Positions 8,283 through 14,929 of a stretch of DNA of 14,957 nucleotides are shown in pieces. Numbering within the stretch: position 1 is the stretch's first letter; each line of letters starts with the position of its first letter. The notes beneath the pieces were generated by a model. It saw only the letters and a list, made by a program, of their open reading frames with translations, ran no database searches and was not told the origin of the DNA. The stretch is from Collinsella sp. (GTDB lineage Bacteria; Actinomycetota; Coriobacteriia; Coriobacteriales; Coriobacteriaceae). The position numbers and the translations under genes were made by a program. Location of the stretch: assembly GCA_031292915.1 (NCBI GenBank), contig JAUMSH010000012.1, forward strand, positions 1 to 14,957, read 5' to 3'.

Positions 8283-9677
8283 TTACTTCTTGCTCTCGGG
8301 CAAGACCAGATCAACGGCAGCGTCCTTGGCAGCATCGATGTGCTGGGCCACGACCGGCGTCTGCGGAAGGATCAGGTTAAGGACAATGGCCATGATGGCG
8401 GTGGGGGTTACGGCATTGGAGCCGATGACGGTGGACACCCAGGCGGGCATACCCTCGCCGGCAAGGCAACCGCTGGCCATCCAGATACCCAGGCCAAAGA
8501 CGACGGAGGTACCGACGATGGTGGTAGTGCGCTGCGTGAGGCCCTCGCGGGTGAACATGCGCACGCCGTTCATGGTGATGGTGCCAAAGACACCGACGGT
8601 CGCGCCGCCGATGACGGGCTGCGGGATAGCGGAAAGGACGGCAGAGAGCTGCGGGAACAGACCGGCGATGGCAAAGACGGCCGCAATGATCACAAAGACC
8701 CACTTGTTGACGACCTTGTTGGAGCAGATGATGCCCACGTTCTGGCCAAGGGCACTGGTGGGAAGACCGCCCAGCAGGCCGCCGACCATAGAGGTGAGGC
8801 CCTGGGACACGATAGCGCCGGAGAGCTCGCGCTCGGTGGGCATACGGTCGATGGAGCCCAGGCAGGCGGCGGAGACGTCACCGATAACCTGAATAGCAAC
8901 CATGGGGAACACGACAGCGAGGGTAATGCAGACCTCGGGATCAAACTCGAGCGCGTAGGGCATGAGCTTGGGAAGGGCGAAGACCTGAGCGGTGGCGACG
9001 CTGGAGAAGTCGATCATGCCAAAGGGGATGGAGACGATCATGCCAACGATCATGCCAAAGAACACGGATCCCAGCTTGAGCGTGCCCTTGCCAAAGTTGG
9101 CGAGCGCAAAGACCACGGCGAAGGTGATAAGAGCGACGCACCAGGCCTGCGGGGTACCCCACAGCGGCGTACCCATACCGCCGGCCATATACTTGACGGC
9201 CGTGGGATACAGCGAAACGCCGATGGAGAAGATGACCGTTCCGGTCACGACGGGCGGGAACAGCCACTTGATCTTGCTGTAGGCCAGACCAAAGAGGACC
9301 GCGACGGCGCCGCCGACGATCTCGCCGCCCAGCAGCGCACCAAAGCTAAAACCCGAGGCACCCATGGCCTGCAGGGCCGGCAGGAACGCGAACGAAACGC
9401 CCATGACGATGGGCAGGCCGCCGCCGATGCGACGGAAGGGAGCGAAGGCCTGAAGGGCCGTATCGATCGCCGAAAGAATGAGGGCGACCTGGATGATGTC
9501 GGTGCTCTGCTGGCTATTAAAGCCGTAGACGCCGGCCATGATGACCGCCGGGGTAATGATGCCGGCAAACGATGCCAGTACGTGTTGAAGGGCACACGGG
9601 ATCATTTCCTTAACGGGAGGCATGCCTTCGCGAGTGAACAGGGCTTCAGTGCCGTTCGTAACCGTCTCCTGGGTCAT
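8283..9677 (-). CDS. NCS2/NAT family nucleobase (xanthine/uracil-type) permease
   Basis: This 464-residue integral membrane transporter of the xanthine/uracil permease family (PF00860) has many hydrophobic glycine-rich segments from about residue 25 to 440. Family marks include QH at 31-32 (first membrane segment), GGLPTSALGQNVG around 303-315 and the sugar-transporter-like inward repeats of this fold. As the first gene of the operon it presumably supplies the purine used by SsnA, YgfK and XdhD. By comparison from memory with XanQ and UacT, the acidic residues in segments 8 and 9 are Gln here (Q263 and Q292), and the Thr of the QN-x-G-x4-T signature is Asn320. The substrate may therefore differ from plain xanthine. 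The start has GGTGGT just upstream, with a -10/-35 promoter about 90 nt further. It is the same broad family as PbuX, XanQ and UacT, but I do not assign one of those names. Confidence 0.88.
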   Translation of the reverse strand: MTQETVTNGTEALFTREGMPPVKEMIPCALQHVLASFAGIITPAVIMAGVYGFNSQQSTDIIQVALILSAIDTALQAFAPFRRIGGGLPIVMGVSFAFLPALQAMGASGFSFGALLGGEIVGGAVAVLFGLAYSKIKWLFPPVVTGTVIFSIGVSLYPTAVKYMAGGMGTPLWGTPQAWCVALITFAVVFALANFGKGTLKLGSVFFGMIVGMIVSIPFGMIDFSSVATAQVFALPKLMPYALEFDPEVCITLAVVFPMVAIQVIGDVSAACLGSIDRMPTERELSGAIVSQGLTSMVGGLLGGLPTSALGQNVGIICSNKVVNKWVFVIIAAVFAIAGLFPQLSAVLSAIPQPVIGGATVGVFGTITMNGVRMFTREGLTQRTTTIVGTSVVFGLGIWMASGCLAGEGMPAWVSTVIGSNAVTPTAIMAIVLNLILPQTPVVAQHIDAAKDAAVDLVLPESKK

Positions 9678-9764
9678 TTGACCACCAATCCTCGAAGTAG
9701 TTGTTTTCGCATCTAACGCTCTATTGTGACGCAGTGCGGGGTTGAGGTTGTGCCTTCATTGCAT

Positions 9765-9793
9765 ATCGTATTAAAGATGATTCTCATTCTCAA
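9765..9793 (-). promoter_or_regulatory. Predicted promoter of the purine operon
   Basis: On the minus strand the -35 box TTGAGA (9788-9793) and -10 box TACGAT (9765-9770) are separated by exactly 17 nt. This predicts a leader of about 80 nt before the permease start. The -35 matches consensus at 5 of 6 positions and the -10 at 4 of 6. Confidence 0.6.
9778..9792 (-). promoter_or_regulatory. Fur-box-like site over the operon promoter
   Basis: Read on the minus strand, TGAGAATGAGAATCA matches the 7-1-7 Fur consensus (TGATAAT, one base, ATTATCA) at 11 of 14 defined positions. It covers the -35 box and most of the spacer, where a bound repressor would block RNA polymerase. The Fur consensus used is from well-studied bacteria, so the match in this lineage is suggestive only. 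Confidence 0.4.
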
Positions 9794-10029
9794 TAATAAT
9801 TTTTTGTTATCAGACTATTCTTCAGCTGAAATAACGCATTTCCGCAGGTCAGGAAAGTGTCTGGTCAAAATAGCATCTAACATTTCTTTTGGTCAACCGT
9901 TTACCGCTAAATTCCTACCGTTCGTCTGCATTACGCAATGTACCTGCGGATATACGAGATGATGGGCAGCGTGTTACCATGAGAAAAAATTGTTATGAAC
10001 ATTTCCGATTTCACCCAAAGGAGTTGCCC

Positions 10030-10686
10030 GTGAACGAGACCGTACGTCGCTTTTTGCCGATGGTCGATTTTCTGGAGCAGATACTCGGCAAAAACAGCGA
10101 AATCGTGCTGCACGATTTCTCGGATCCCGACCACGCCATCGTTGATATTCGCAACGGCATCGTGAGCGGCCGCAAGGTCGGCGGTCCCGCCACCGATCTG
10201 GCACTCAAGATCATGCACGACGCCAAGTATCGCGACCTGCCGTTTATTACGGGCTACGAGGGGCGCGGTGCCGGCGGCAAGACGTTGGAGTCAGCGACGT
10301 ACTTTATCCGCGAGAATGACGAGATCGTCGGTATGCTCTGCGTCAACACCGACCTCTCGACCGTGCGCTCCATCAACGCCATGGCGCAGCAGCTCATGGC
10401 GTGCTTCGACGCAGCGCCAACGCGCACGGAGCCCGCCCCTATCGAGGTCGAAAGCCTTTCGGAGTCCACACAGGAGCTCATCGACCGCAGCATTGCCGAG
10501 TTGCTGAGCGCGCGCGGGCTGGATGTAGCGTCGCTTGGTCAGAGCGACCGCGTGGACGTCATTCGCCACCTCAACGGTAACGGGGTGTTCATGCTCAAGG
10601 GCGCCGTGGCCTGCGCCGCCGCCGCGCTGGGCATCTCAGAGCCCAGCGTCTACCGCTACCTGCAAAAAGTCCGCAAGGAAGGCTAA
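10030..10686 (+). CDS. YheO/DauR-type PAS-HTH transcriptional regulator
   Basis: This 218-residue regulator has a YheO-like PAS domain (about 5-115, with EIVLHDFSD and GRKVGGPATDLAL) and a C-terminal helix-turn-helix of the HTH_22 type (about 165-215, ending LGISEPSVYRYLQKVRK). The family binds a small ligand in the PAS fold and DNA with the C-terminus. It is divergent from the permease-led operon, the classic position for a local regulator, so control by a purine or related metabolite is inferred. I chose the GTG start because AAAGGAG lies 6 nt upstream and the PAS domain starts soon after. The alternative ATG at 9979 is in frame but lacks a clear ribosome binding site. Transcription ends at the terminator 45 nt downstream. 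Confidence 0.88.
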   Translation: MNETVRRFLPMVDFLEQILGKNSEIVLHDFSDPDHAIVDIRNGIVSGRKVGGPATDLALKIMHDAKYRDLPFITGYEGRGAGGKTLESATYFIRENDEIVGMLCVNTDLSTVRSINAMAQQLMACFDAAPTRTEPAPIEVESLSESTQELIDRSIAELLSARGLDVASLGQSDRVDVIRHLNGNGVFMLKGAVACAAAALGISEPSVYRYLQKVRKEG

Positions 10687-10730
10687 CGAGCAAAATGAAG
10701 CGCGGCTCCACAAGCGATCCGTCACTTGAC

Positions 10731-10768
10731 AAAAGACCCTGCAGCTCGCACGCGCTGCAGGGTCTTTT
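10731..10768. terminator. Bidirectional terminator between regulator and ridA
   Basis: AAAAGACCCTGCAGC (10731-10745) pairs perfectly with 10754-10768 around an 8-nt loop. The right side runs into TCTTTTTG on the plus strand and the left side gives TCTTTTG on the minus strand. It therefore can stop both the regulator transcript and the convergent ridA transcript. Confidence 0.88.
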
Positions 10769-10798
10769 TGCATGTCATGTTTAGTTGTGGCCAACGCC

Positions 10799-11176
10799 TT
10801 AGAGAGCGGCGACGACCTCGATCTCGACCAGACCGCCAGCCGGAAGGGCGGCAACCTGGAAAGCGCTGCGCGCGGGGAACGGGGCCTCGAACTTGGAGGC
10901 GTAGATCTCGTTCACGGCGGCGAAGTCGGCGATGTCGGCCAGGTAGACCGTGGTCTTGACGACATCGGCAAAGGTGGCGCCGGCAGCGGTCAGCAGGGCC
11001 TCAACGTTGGCGAGGGACTGCTTGGCCTGGGCCTCGACGCCCTCGGGCATCTTGCCGGTCGCGGGATCGATGCCCAGCTGGCCGGACAGGAACACCATGT
11101 TGCCGGCCTGGATACCGGGGGAATACGGGCCGATGGCTGCGGGTGCGTTATCGGAAGACACGACGGTCTTGCTCAT
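10799..11176 (-). CDS. ridA: RidA family enamine/imine deaminase
   Basis: This 125-residue RidA (YjgF/YER057c/UK114) protein hydrolyses reactive enamines and imines such as 2-aminoacrylate, usually as a cytoplasmic trimer. Active-site marks are Y18 (IGPYS), GQLGIDPATG (32-41), Arg103 in PFPARS and Glu120 near the C-terminus; the Arg is the key residue in deaminating RidA proteins. The start at 11176 has AAGGAG 6 nt upstream. A 43-codon upstream extension is not family-like. It converges on the regulator and diverges from the U32 gene. Related purine clusters elsewhere include a diaminopropionate ammonia-lyase (YgeX) that makes 2-aminoacrylate, so RidA beside this operon could be functional, though RidA is also a common housekeeping gene. 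Confidence 0.93.
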   Translation of the reverse strand: MSKTVVSSDNAPAAIGPYSPGIQAGNMVFLSGQLGIDPATGKMPEGVEAQAKQSLANVEALLTAAGATFADVVKTTVYLADIADFAAVNEIYASKFEAPFPARSAFQVAALPAGGLVEIEVVAAL

Positions 11177-11264
11177 GTTTTTCTCCTTACAATCAAATAG
11201 AGAGCGTGAGCGCGGCGTTCGCACCGGGAGGCACAATTCGGTCTGAACACCGCGCTTGATTGGG

Positions 11265-11293
11265 ATAGTACTCAAGGTTTCTGTTTGATGCAA
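11265..11293 (-). promoter_or_regulatory. Candidate ridA promoter
   Basis: On the minus strand TTGCAT (11288-11293) and TACTAT (11265-11270) are 17 nt apart, giving a leader of about 80 nt to the ridA start. Both boxes are moderate matches, and no better pair was seen in the gap. Confidence 0.4.
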
Positions 11294-11328
11294 GATTATT
11301 ATCACGTTGCGAGAATATTTTATCGCCC

Positions 11329-11435
11329 AACGGTTTCCCCGAACCGCTGAACGGTTCTCATGTGGAGCAGCCAGTCCAAGCTGCTGAAGACTTTGTCCTG
11401 CTTAGGCTGCGGGCGTCGCCCACCGCAGCGACGCC
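11329..11435. promoter_or_regulatory. Inverted and direct repeats in the ridA-U32 gap
   Basis: AACGGTT occurs at 11329-11335 and 11350-11356, exactly 21 bp apart, with the inverse GAACCG (11341-11346) between them, so two alternative small hairpins can form. Further right are AGCAGC/GCTGCT (11366-11371 with 11380-11385) and GGCGTCGC/GCGACGCC (11412-11419 with 11428-11435), the latter directly upstream of the U32 -10 box. These look like operator or attenuator elements. The rest of the 299-bp gap holds the two promoters described separately. Confidence 0.4.
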
Positions 11436-11437
11436 AC

Positions 11438-11443
11438 TATACT
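11438..11443 (+). promoter_or_regulatory. Candidate -10 box for the U32-rluA operon
   Basis: TATACT matches the -10 consensus at 5 of 6 positions and lies 32 nt before the U32 start codon. No good -35 box lies at the right distance, where a GC hairpin sits instead, so the promoter may depend on an activator or be elsewhere. Confidence 0.35.
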
Positions 11444-11475
11444 TTTGAGTATCTGAGCATTTTGAAAGGCAGGAT

Positions 11476-13971
11476 ATGACCGCAACCGCCAGCCGAACCA
11501 CTAACCGCAGGCCCGAGCTTTTGGCCCCCGCCGGAGGCCCGGAGCCCTTTGCCGCCGCGCTCGCCGCCGGGGCAGACGCCATCTACTGCGGCATGGGCAG
11601 CTTCAACGCCCGCCGCAAGGCCACCAACTTTACCGACGAGGCCTTTGAGCAAGCCTGCCGCGCCGCGCATCTAGCCGGGTCGCGCGTCTACGTCACGGTC
11701 AACATCGTCATCAAGCAGTCCGAGATGGGCGATGCGCTGCAACTCATCCATCGCTGCTCCACGCTGGGCGCCGACGCCTTTATCATCCAGGACTGGGGCC
11801 TGTTCTTTGAAGTCAAGCGCACCATGCCCGGCATCGAGACGCATATCTCAACCCAAGCAAACATCCACGACGACCGCGGAACTATCTGGTGCCGCGAGCA
11901 GGGCGCCGACCGCGTGACTCTTTCGCGCGAGCTCTCCATCGACGAGATCACCGCCATTCACAACGCCGCGCCCGATGTGGACCTTGAGGTCTTTAGCCAC
12001 GGTGCCATCTGCTTTTGCTACTCGGGCCTGTGCCTGCTTTCGAGCTTTGCCATGGCGGGACGATCGGCCAACCGCGGCATGTGCGCCCAGCCCTGCCGCC
12101 TGCCCTACGAGCTGATCGACGAGAACGGCCGCTCGCTCTCCCCTGCCGGTCGCGAGCGCGCGCTGTGCCCGCGCGACACCAACACGTCGCAGCTTGTTCG
12201 CCGTCTGTATGACGCCGGCGCCGCATCGCTCAAGCTCGAGGGCCGCATGAAGGCCCCCGATTACGTGTATTCCATCGTCGATGTGTATCGTCACCAGATT
12301 GATGACATGCTGGCCGGGGTCGCCGTAGATAAGGACGAGGTAGCCGCCCGCCAGCGCCAGCTCAAGCGCTGCTTCAACCGCGACTTTACGCACGCCTATC
12401 AGGACGGCACCTCGGGCGACGAGATGATGAGCTATGAGCGTTCCAACAACCGCGGCCAGATCGTGGGCACGGTACTGGGCAGCCGTCTGGCCAACCGCGA
12501 TGTGCGCGGCCTCAAGCCCGACGACCGCCGTCGGCGCGCCGCCATCGCCCGCATTGAGTTGTTTGAGCCCGTGGGCAAGGGCGACCTGCTGGAGCTTCGC
12601 CACGATAACGAGTTTGACCAGTTCCTGACCACCATTGCCGCCGATGATGCCGCCGCCGGTGACATCATTGAGTGCCGCGTGCCCCGCAGCATGCCCGAGG
12701 GCTGCCGCGTCCGCGTGATTCGCAGTCAGCGCGCCATCGACGCCGCCGGCGCCGCGCTCAAGCGCGATGTGCTGCGCCGCCGAGCTGTTGACGTGTCCGT
12801 CGTGGCGCGCCTGGGCGAGCCGTTTACTGTCACACTCACCTGCTGTGACAACCCCGCGCTCACCGCCACCGCCACGGGCTTCACCGTCGAGGCCGCCAAG
12901 ACCCGCGCCGTCGAGGCATCCGATCTGGTTGAGCATGTGGGCCGCATGGGCTCCTCGCCCTTTGAGGCCGCAAGCTTTGACGTTTCGCTCGACGCCGGCT
13001 GCGGTATGGGCTTTTCCGCCGTGCACAAGGTGCGCGCCACCGCTTGTAAGGCGCTGGAAGAGGCCATTCTGGCACCGTACGAGGAGCGCGCGAAAACGCT
13101 CGAGCTGCCGGCGATTGTAACCAGTGATTCCCGCCCCGCGCCCGAGCACTACTGCGATGAGCCGCAGATCTGCGCCACCGTCACCTCGCTCGAGGCCGCC
13201 GAGGCCGCTCGCGCGGAGGGTGCAACGCGCATCTACATGACCACCGACGCGCTCGATGCGGCGGAGCTCTCCCCCGCCGATGTATTTGAGCAGGGCATCG
13301 TACCCGTACTCGACGAGGTCTGCCGCGCCGTCGACCACGAGCGCGTCGATCCCTGGGTTGTTGCCGGCGCCACGGTCGCTATTGGCAACATCTCTGAGCT
13401 TGCCCTGGCCGCCCAGGTTGGCGCCACGGCCGAGATTCGCTCTTGCCTGCCGGTGCACAACACGCCCTGCATGGAGGCGCTTGCCGAGCGCGGAGCCGGT
13501 GCGTTTTGGCTCTCGCCCGAGATCACGCTCGACGAGATTGTCTCGCTCGGCGCCGCCGCGCCCGCAGCCCTGGGCATCACTGTGTTCGGCCGCCCGCGCG
13601 TTATGACGAGCGAGCATTGCATTCTGCAGGTTGCCAACGGCTGCATCCACGATTGCGCCAACTGCCGCCTGCGTGCCCGCAAGCTCTCGCTCAAGAATAT
13701 CGACGGAAAGGTCATGCCGGTGCGTACCGACATCCACGGCCGCTCACGCCTGTACGACGCCTACCCCATCGACCTCACGCCTCAGGTTCCTCAGCTGCTC
13801 GATGCCGGCGTGCGTCGTCTCATGGTGGACGGAACGCTGCTCGAGACGGATGAGATCGCCCGTGCCGTCGCTCGCGTCCGTCGCGCCGTCGAGGCAGCTC
13901 AAGCCGGCCGCAAGCCCGCCGCCCGCCTGCGCGGGGCGACTTCGGGCTGCATGTTTGTGGGAATTAGCTAA
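11476..13971 (+). CDS. Long U32 family protein with DUF3656 (RlhA-related)
   Basis: This 831-residue protein of the U32 'peptidase' family (PF01136) has the opening ELLAPAGGPEPFAAAL, YCGMGSFNAR, and the signature region EVFSHGAICFCYSGLC followed by RSANRGMCAQPCR. Cysteines 179, 181, 186, 203 and 207 lie in this conserved zone. SLKLEGRMKAPDYV follows, then a DUF3656-like middle and a C-terminal module with C715, C723, C727 and C730 (CILQVANGCIHDCANC). The best studied relative, E. coli RlhA (about 650 residues), makes 5-hydroxycytidine in 23S rRNA and carries an Fe-S centre; longer forms of this size occur in anaerobes. An RNA-hydroxylation role fits the next gene, a pseudouridine synthase starting 16 nt later. 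Peptidase activity is a historical label. The start has an AAAGG/AGGA-rich site upstream. Confidence 0.88.
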   Translation: MTATASRTTNRRPELLAPAGGPEPFAAALAAGADAIYCGMGSFNARRKATNFTDEAFEQACRAAHLAGSRVYVTVNIVIKQSEMGDALQLIHRCSTLGADAFIIQDWGLFFEVKRTMPGIETHISTQANIHDDRGTIWCREQGADRVTLSRELSIDEITAIHNAAPDVDLEVFSHGAICFCYSGLCLLSSFAMAGRSANRGMCAQPCRLPYELIDENGRSLSPAGRERALCPRDTNTSQLVRRLYDAGAASLKLEGRMKAPDYVYSIVDVYRHQIDDMLAGVAVDKDEVAARQRQLKRCFNRDFTHAYQDGTSGDEMMSYERSNNRGQIVGTVLGSRLANRDVRGLKPDDRRRRAAIARIELFEPVGKGDLLELRHDNEFDQFLTTIAADDAAAGDIIECRVPRSMPEGCRVRVIRSQRAIDAAGAALKRDVLRRRAVDVSVVARLGEPFTVTLTCCDNPALTATATGFTVEAAKTRAVEASDLVEHVGRMGSSPFEAASFDVSLDAGCGMGFSAVHKVRATACKALEEAILAPYEERAKTLELPAIVTSDSRPAPEHYCDEPQICATVTSLEAAEAARAEGATRIYMTTDALDAAELSPADVFEQGIVPVLDEVCRAVDHERVDPWVVAGATVAIGNISELALAAQVGATAEIRSCLPVHNTPCMEALAERGAGAFWLSPEITLDEIVSLGAAAPAALGITVFGRPRVMTSEHCILQVANGCIHDCANCRLRARKLSLKNIDGKVMPVRTDIHGRSRLYDAYPIDLTPQVPQLLDAGVRRLMVDGTLLETDEIARAVARVRRAVEAAQAGRKPAARLRGATSGCMFVGIS

Positions 13972-13986
13972 CCGAAAGGCTTACAC

Positions 13987-14646
13987 GTGAACGAAGAACC
14001 TCAAGTCCTCTACTGCGACGCCTGGCTTATGGCCATCGACAAGCCCGCCGGCATGATCGTCCACGGCGACGGCACCGGCGAGCGCACGCTCACCGACTAC
14101 GCCAGCGACCTGCTGCTGGCGATGGGCGACGGCTTTGCCGCGACCGACATGCAGCCGCTCAATCGCCTGGACCGTGACACCACCGGCGTGGTGCTGTTCT
14201 CGCTCGACAAGCAGACGCAGCCCGCCTTTGACCAGATGGTCATCGACCACGCTTTCGAAAAGCACTACCTGGCGCTCGCCGAGGGCAAGATCGACTGGAA
14301 CGAGAAGCTCATCGACAAGCCCATCGCCCGCGACCGTCACGACAGCCGAAAGATGCGCGTCGGCGCCAGCGGCAAGCCGTCTCAAACTCGCGTGAAGGTG
14401 CTCAAACGTCTTAAGAGCCGTCGTGGCCTGCCCGCGCGCTCGTATATCGATGTCGAGTTGCTCACCGGCCGCAAGCACCAAATCCGTGTGCACCTGGCAA
14501 GCGAGCATCATCCCCTGGTTGGCGACGACCTGTACGGAACGCCGCGCCCCTGCGGCCTGATGCTCCACGCCCACAGCGTGTCCTTCACGCATCCCGTAAC
14601 CGGCGAGCACATCCACATCGAAGCCCCCTGCCCCTGGGAGCCCTAA
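13987..14646 (+). CDS. RluA-family 23S rRNA/tRNA pseudouridine synthase
   Basis: This 219-residue enzyme converts specific uridines in rRNA or tRNA to pseudouridine. It shows AIDKPAGMIVHGDG (16-29), the catalytic motif LNRLDRDTTG with Asp62, HYLALAEGK, and GRKHQIRVHLA near the C-terminus, all typical of the RluA family. There is no S4 RNA-binding domain at the N-terminus, and it is shorter than RluC or RluD. The start is GTG, supported by GAAAGG 7 nt upstream; the spacing of 15 nt from the U32 stop indicates one operon. The target uridine cannot be read from sequence. A terminator begins at its stop codon. Confidence 0.92.
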   Translation: MNEEPQVLYCDAWLMAIDKPAGMIVHGDGTGERTLTDYASDLLLAMGDGFAATDMQPLNRLDRDTTGVVLFSLDKQTQPAFDQMVIDHAFEKHYLALAEGKIDWNEKLIDKPIARDRHDSRKMRVGASGKPSQTRVKVLKRLKSRRGLPARSYIDVELLTGRKHQIRVHLASEHHPLVGDDLYGTPRPCGLMLHAHSVSFTHPVTGEHIHIEAPCPWEP

Positions 14647-14683
14647 ACCACCACAATGGGGACAGGCACCTTTGTGGTGGTTT
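14645..14683 (+). terminator. Terminator with REP-like loop after rluA-family gene
   Basis: AAACCACCACAA (14645-14656, overlapping the stop codon) pairs with 14672-14683, followed by a further T. The 15-nt loop contains GGGGACAGGCACC, which resembles the GGGGACAG(A/G)CACC core of REP elements linked to RAYT transposases in other bacteria. CCACAATGG from the left arm recurs at 14686-14694. Confidence 0.7.
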
Positions 14684-14714
14684 TGCCACAATGGCTCAGC
14701 CGCGGTCCCAAAAC

Positions 14715-14811
14715 GTCTCGATCTGTAACAGTTAGAACCCATTTTCCGGTCTATCTGTTACAGATCGAGACATTCGAATCCCCCTCAAGGGAAAATCTCG
14801 ATCTGTAACAG
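14715..14811. repeat. Three copies of a 16-17 bp palindromic element
   Basis: GTCTCGATCTGTAACAG (14715-14731) is followed by its exact reverse complement (14755-14771) and by a third copy in forward direction lacking the first G (14796-14811). Copies 1 and 2 can form a 17-bp stem, continued after one mismatch by TAGA/TCTA. Copies 2 and 3 can instead form a 16-bp stem. Each copy also contains the small palindrome CTGT-W-ACAG. No protein-coding explanation fits. It could be a dispersed repeat or a set of regulator binding sites. Confidence 0.8.
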
Positions 14812-14843
14812 TAACTCGGGTAGCGCACAGAGATGTGGTGTAA

Positions 14844-14865
14844 GAGGCGGGGCATGCCCCGCCTC
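14844..14865. repeat. 22-bp perfect GC-rich palindrome
   Basis: GAGGCGGGGC, AT, GCCCCGCCTC is perfectly self-complementary and would fold into a stem of at least nine pairs. On the plus strand it is followed by CGCCCTTTCTT, so it might be a weak terminator shielding the downstream gene. It may equally be part of the repeat cluster here. Confidence 0.5.
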
Positions 14866-14867
14866 CG

Positions 14868-14883
14868 CCCTTTCTTGAAAGGG
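14868..14883. promoter_or_regulatory. Palindromic operator candidate over a -35 box
   Basis: CCCTTTC, TT, GAAAGGG is a perfect inverted repeat with 7-bp arms. It contains the -35 box TTGAAA of the promoter that follows, so a dimeric repressor bound here would block it. Confidence 0.45.
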
Positions 14884-14902
14884 AGGGGACACCGCCTAGA
14901 AT
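14875..14902 (+). promoter_or_regulatory. Promoter for the partial gene at the right edge
   Basis: TTGAAA (14875-14880) and TAGAAT (14897-14902) are 16 nt apart and each matches consensus at 5 of 6 positions. A ribosome binding site and start codon follow within 30 nt. Confidence 0.6.
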
Positions 14903-14929
14903 TCGTCGTTGGAGTAATGAAGGTGACGA

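Larger units (their letters stand above)
9678..10029. promoter_or_regulatory. AT-rich divergent control region
   Basis: This 352-bp gap between the permease and the YheO-type regulator is far more AT-rich than its surroundings. It holds the permease promoter and Fur-like site, a TTCAGCTGAA palindrome (9821-9830), TGGTCAA in three places (9862-9868, 9890-9896, and inverted at 9678-9684), GCATCTAAC twice (9709-9717, 9873-9881), and TCCGCAGGT (9841-9849) inverted at 9942-9950. No plus-strand promoter stands out, though TATACG at 9951-9956 is a weak -10 candidate. An in-frame ATG at 9979 could extend the regulator by 17 residues. Confidence 0.6.

Noticed and set aside
6897..9716. A 939-codon open frame on the plus strand opposite ssnA and the permease
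   Set aside because: It is antisense to two well-supported genes and their gap, its translation is rich in Gly, Asp and His without a domain, and such frames arise from GC-biased third positions.
9678..9764. Possible purine or xanthine riboswitch in the permease leader
   Set aside because: The roughly 80-nt leader shows no conserved riboswitch core that I can recognise and only weak pairing.
11290..11304. Possible Fur half-site upstream of ridA
   Set aside because: Only one half (TGATAAT on the minus strand) matches; the other half is poor and no second site supports it.
11848..13737. A 629-codon open frame on the minus strand inside the U32 gene
   Set aside because: The U32 frame has clear conserved motifs through the whole stretch, and the antisense product shows none.
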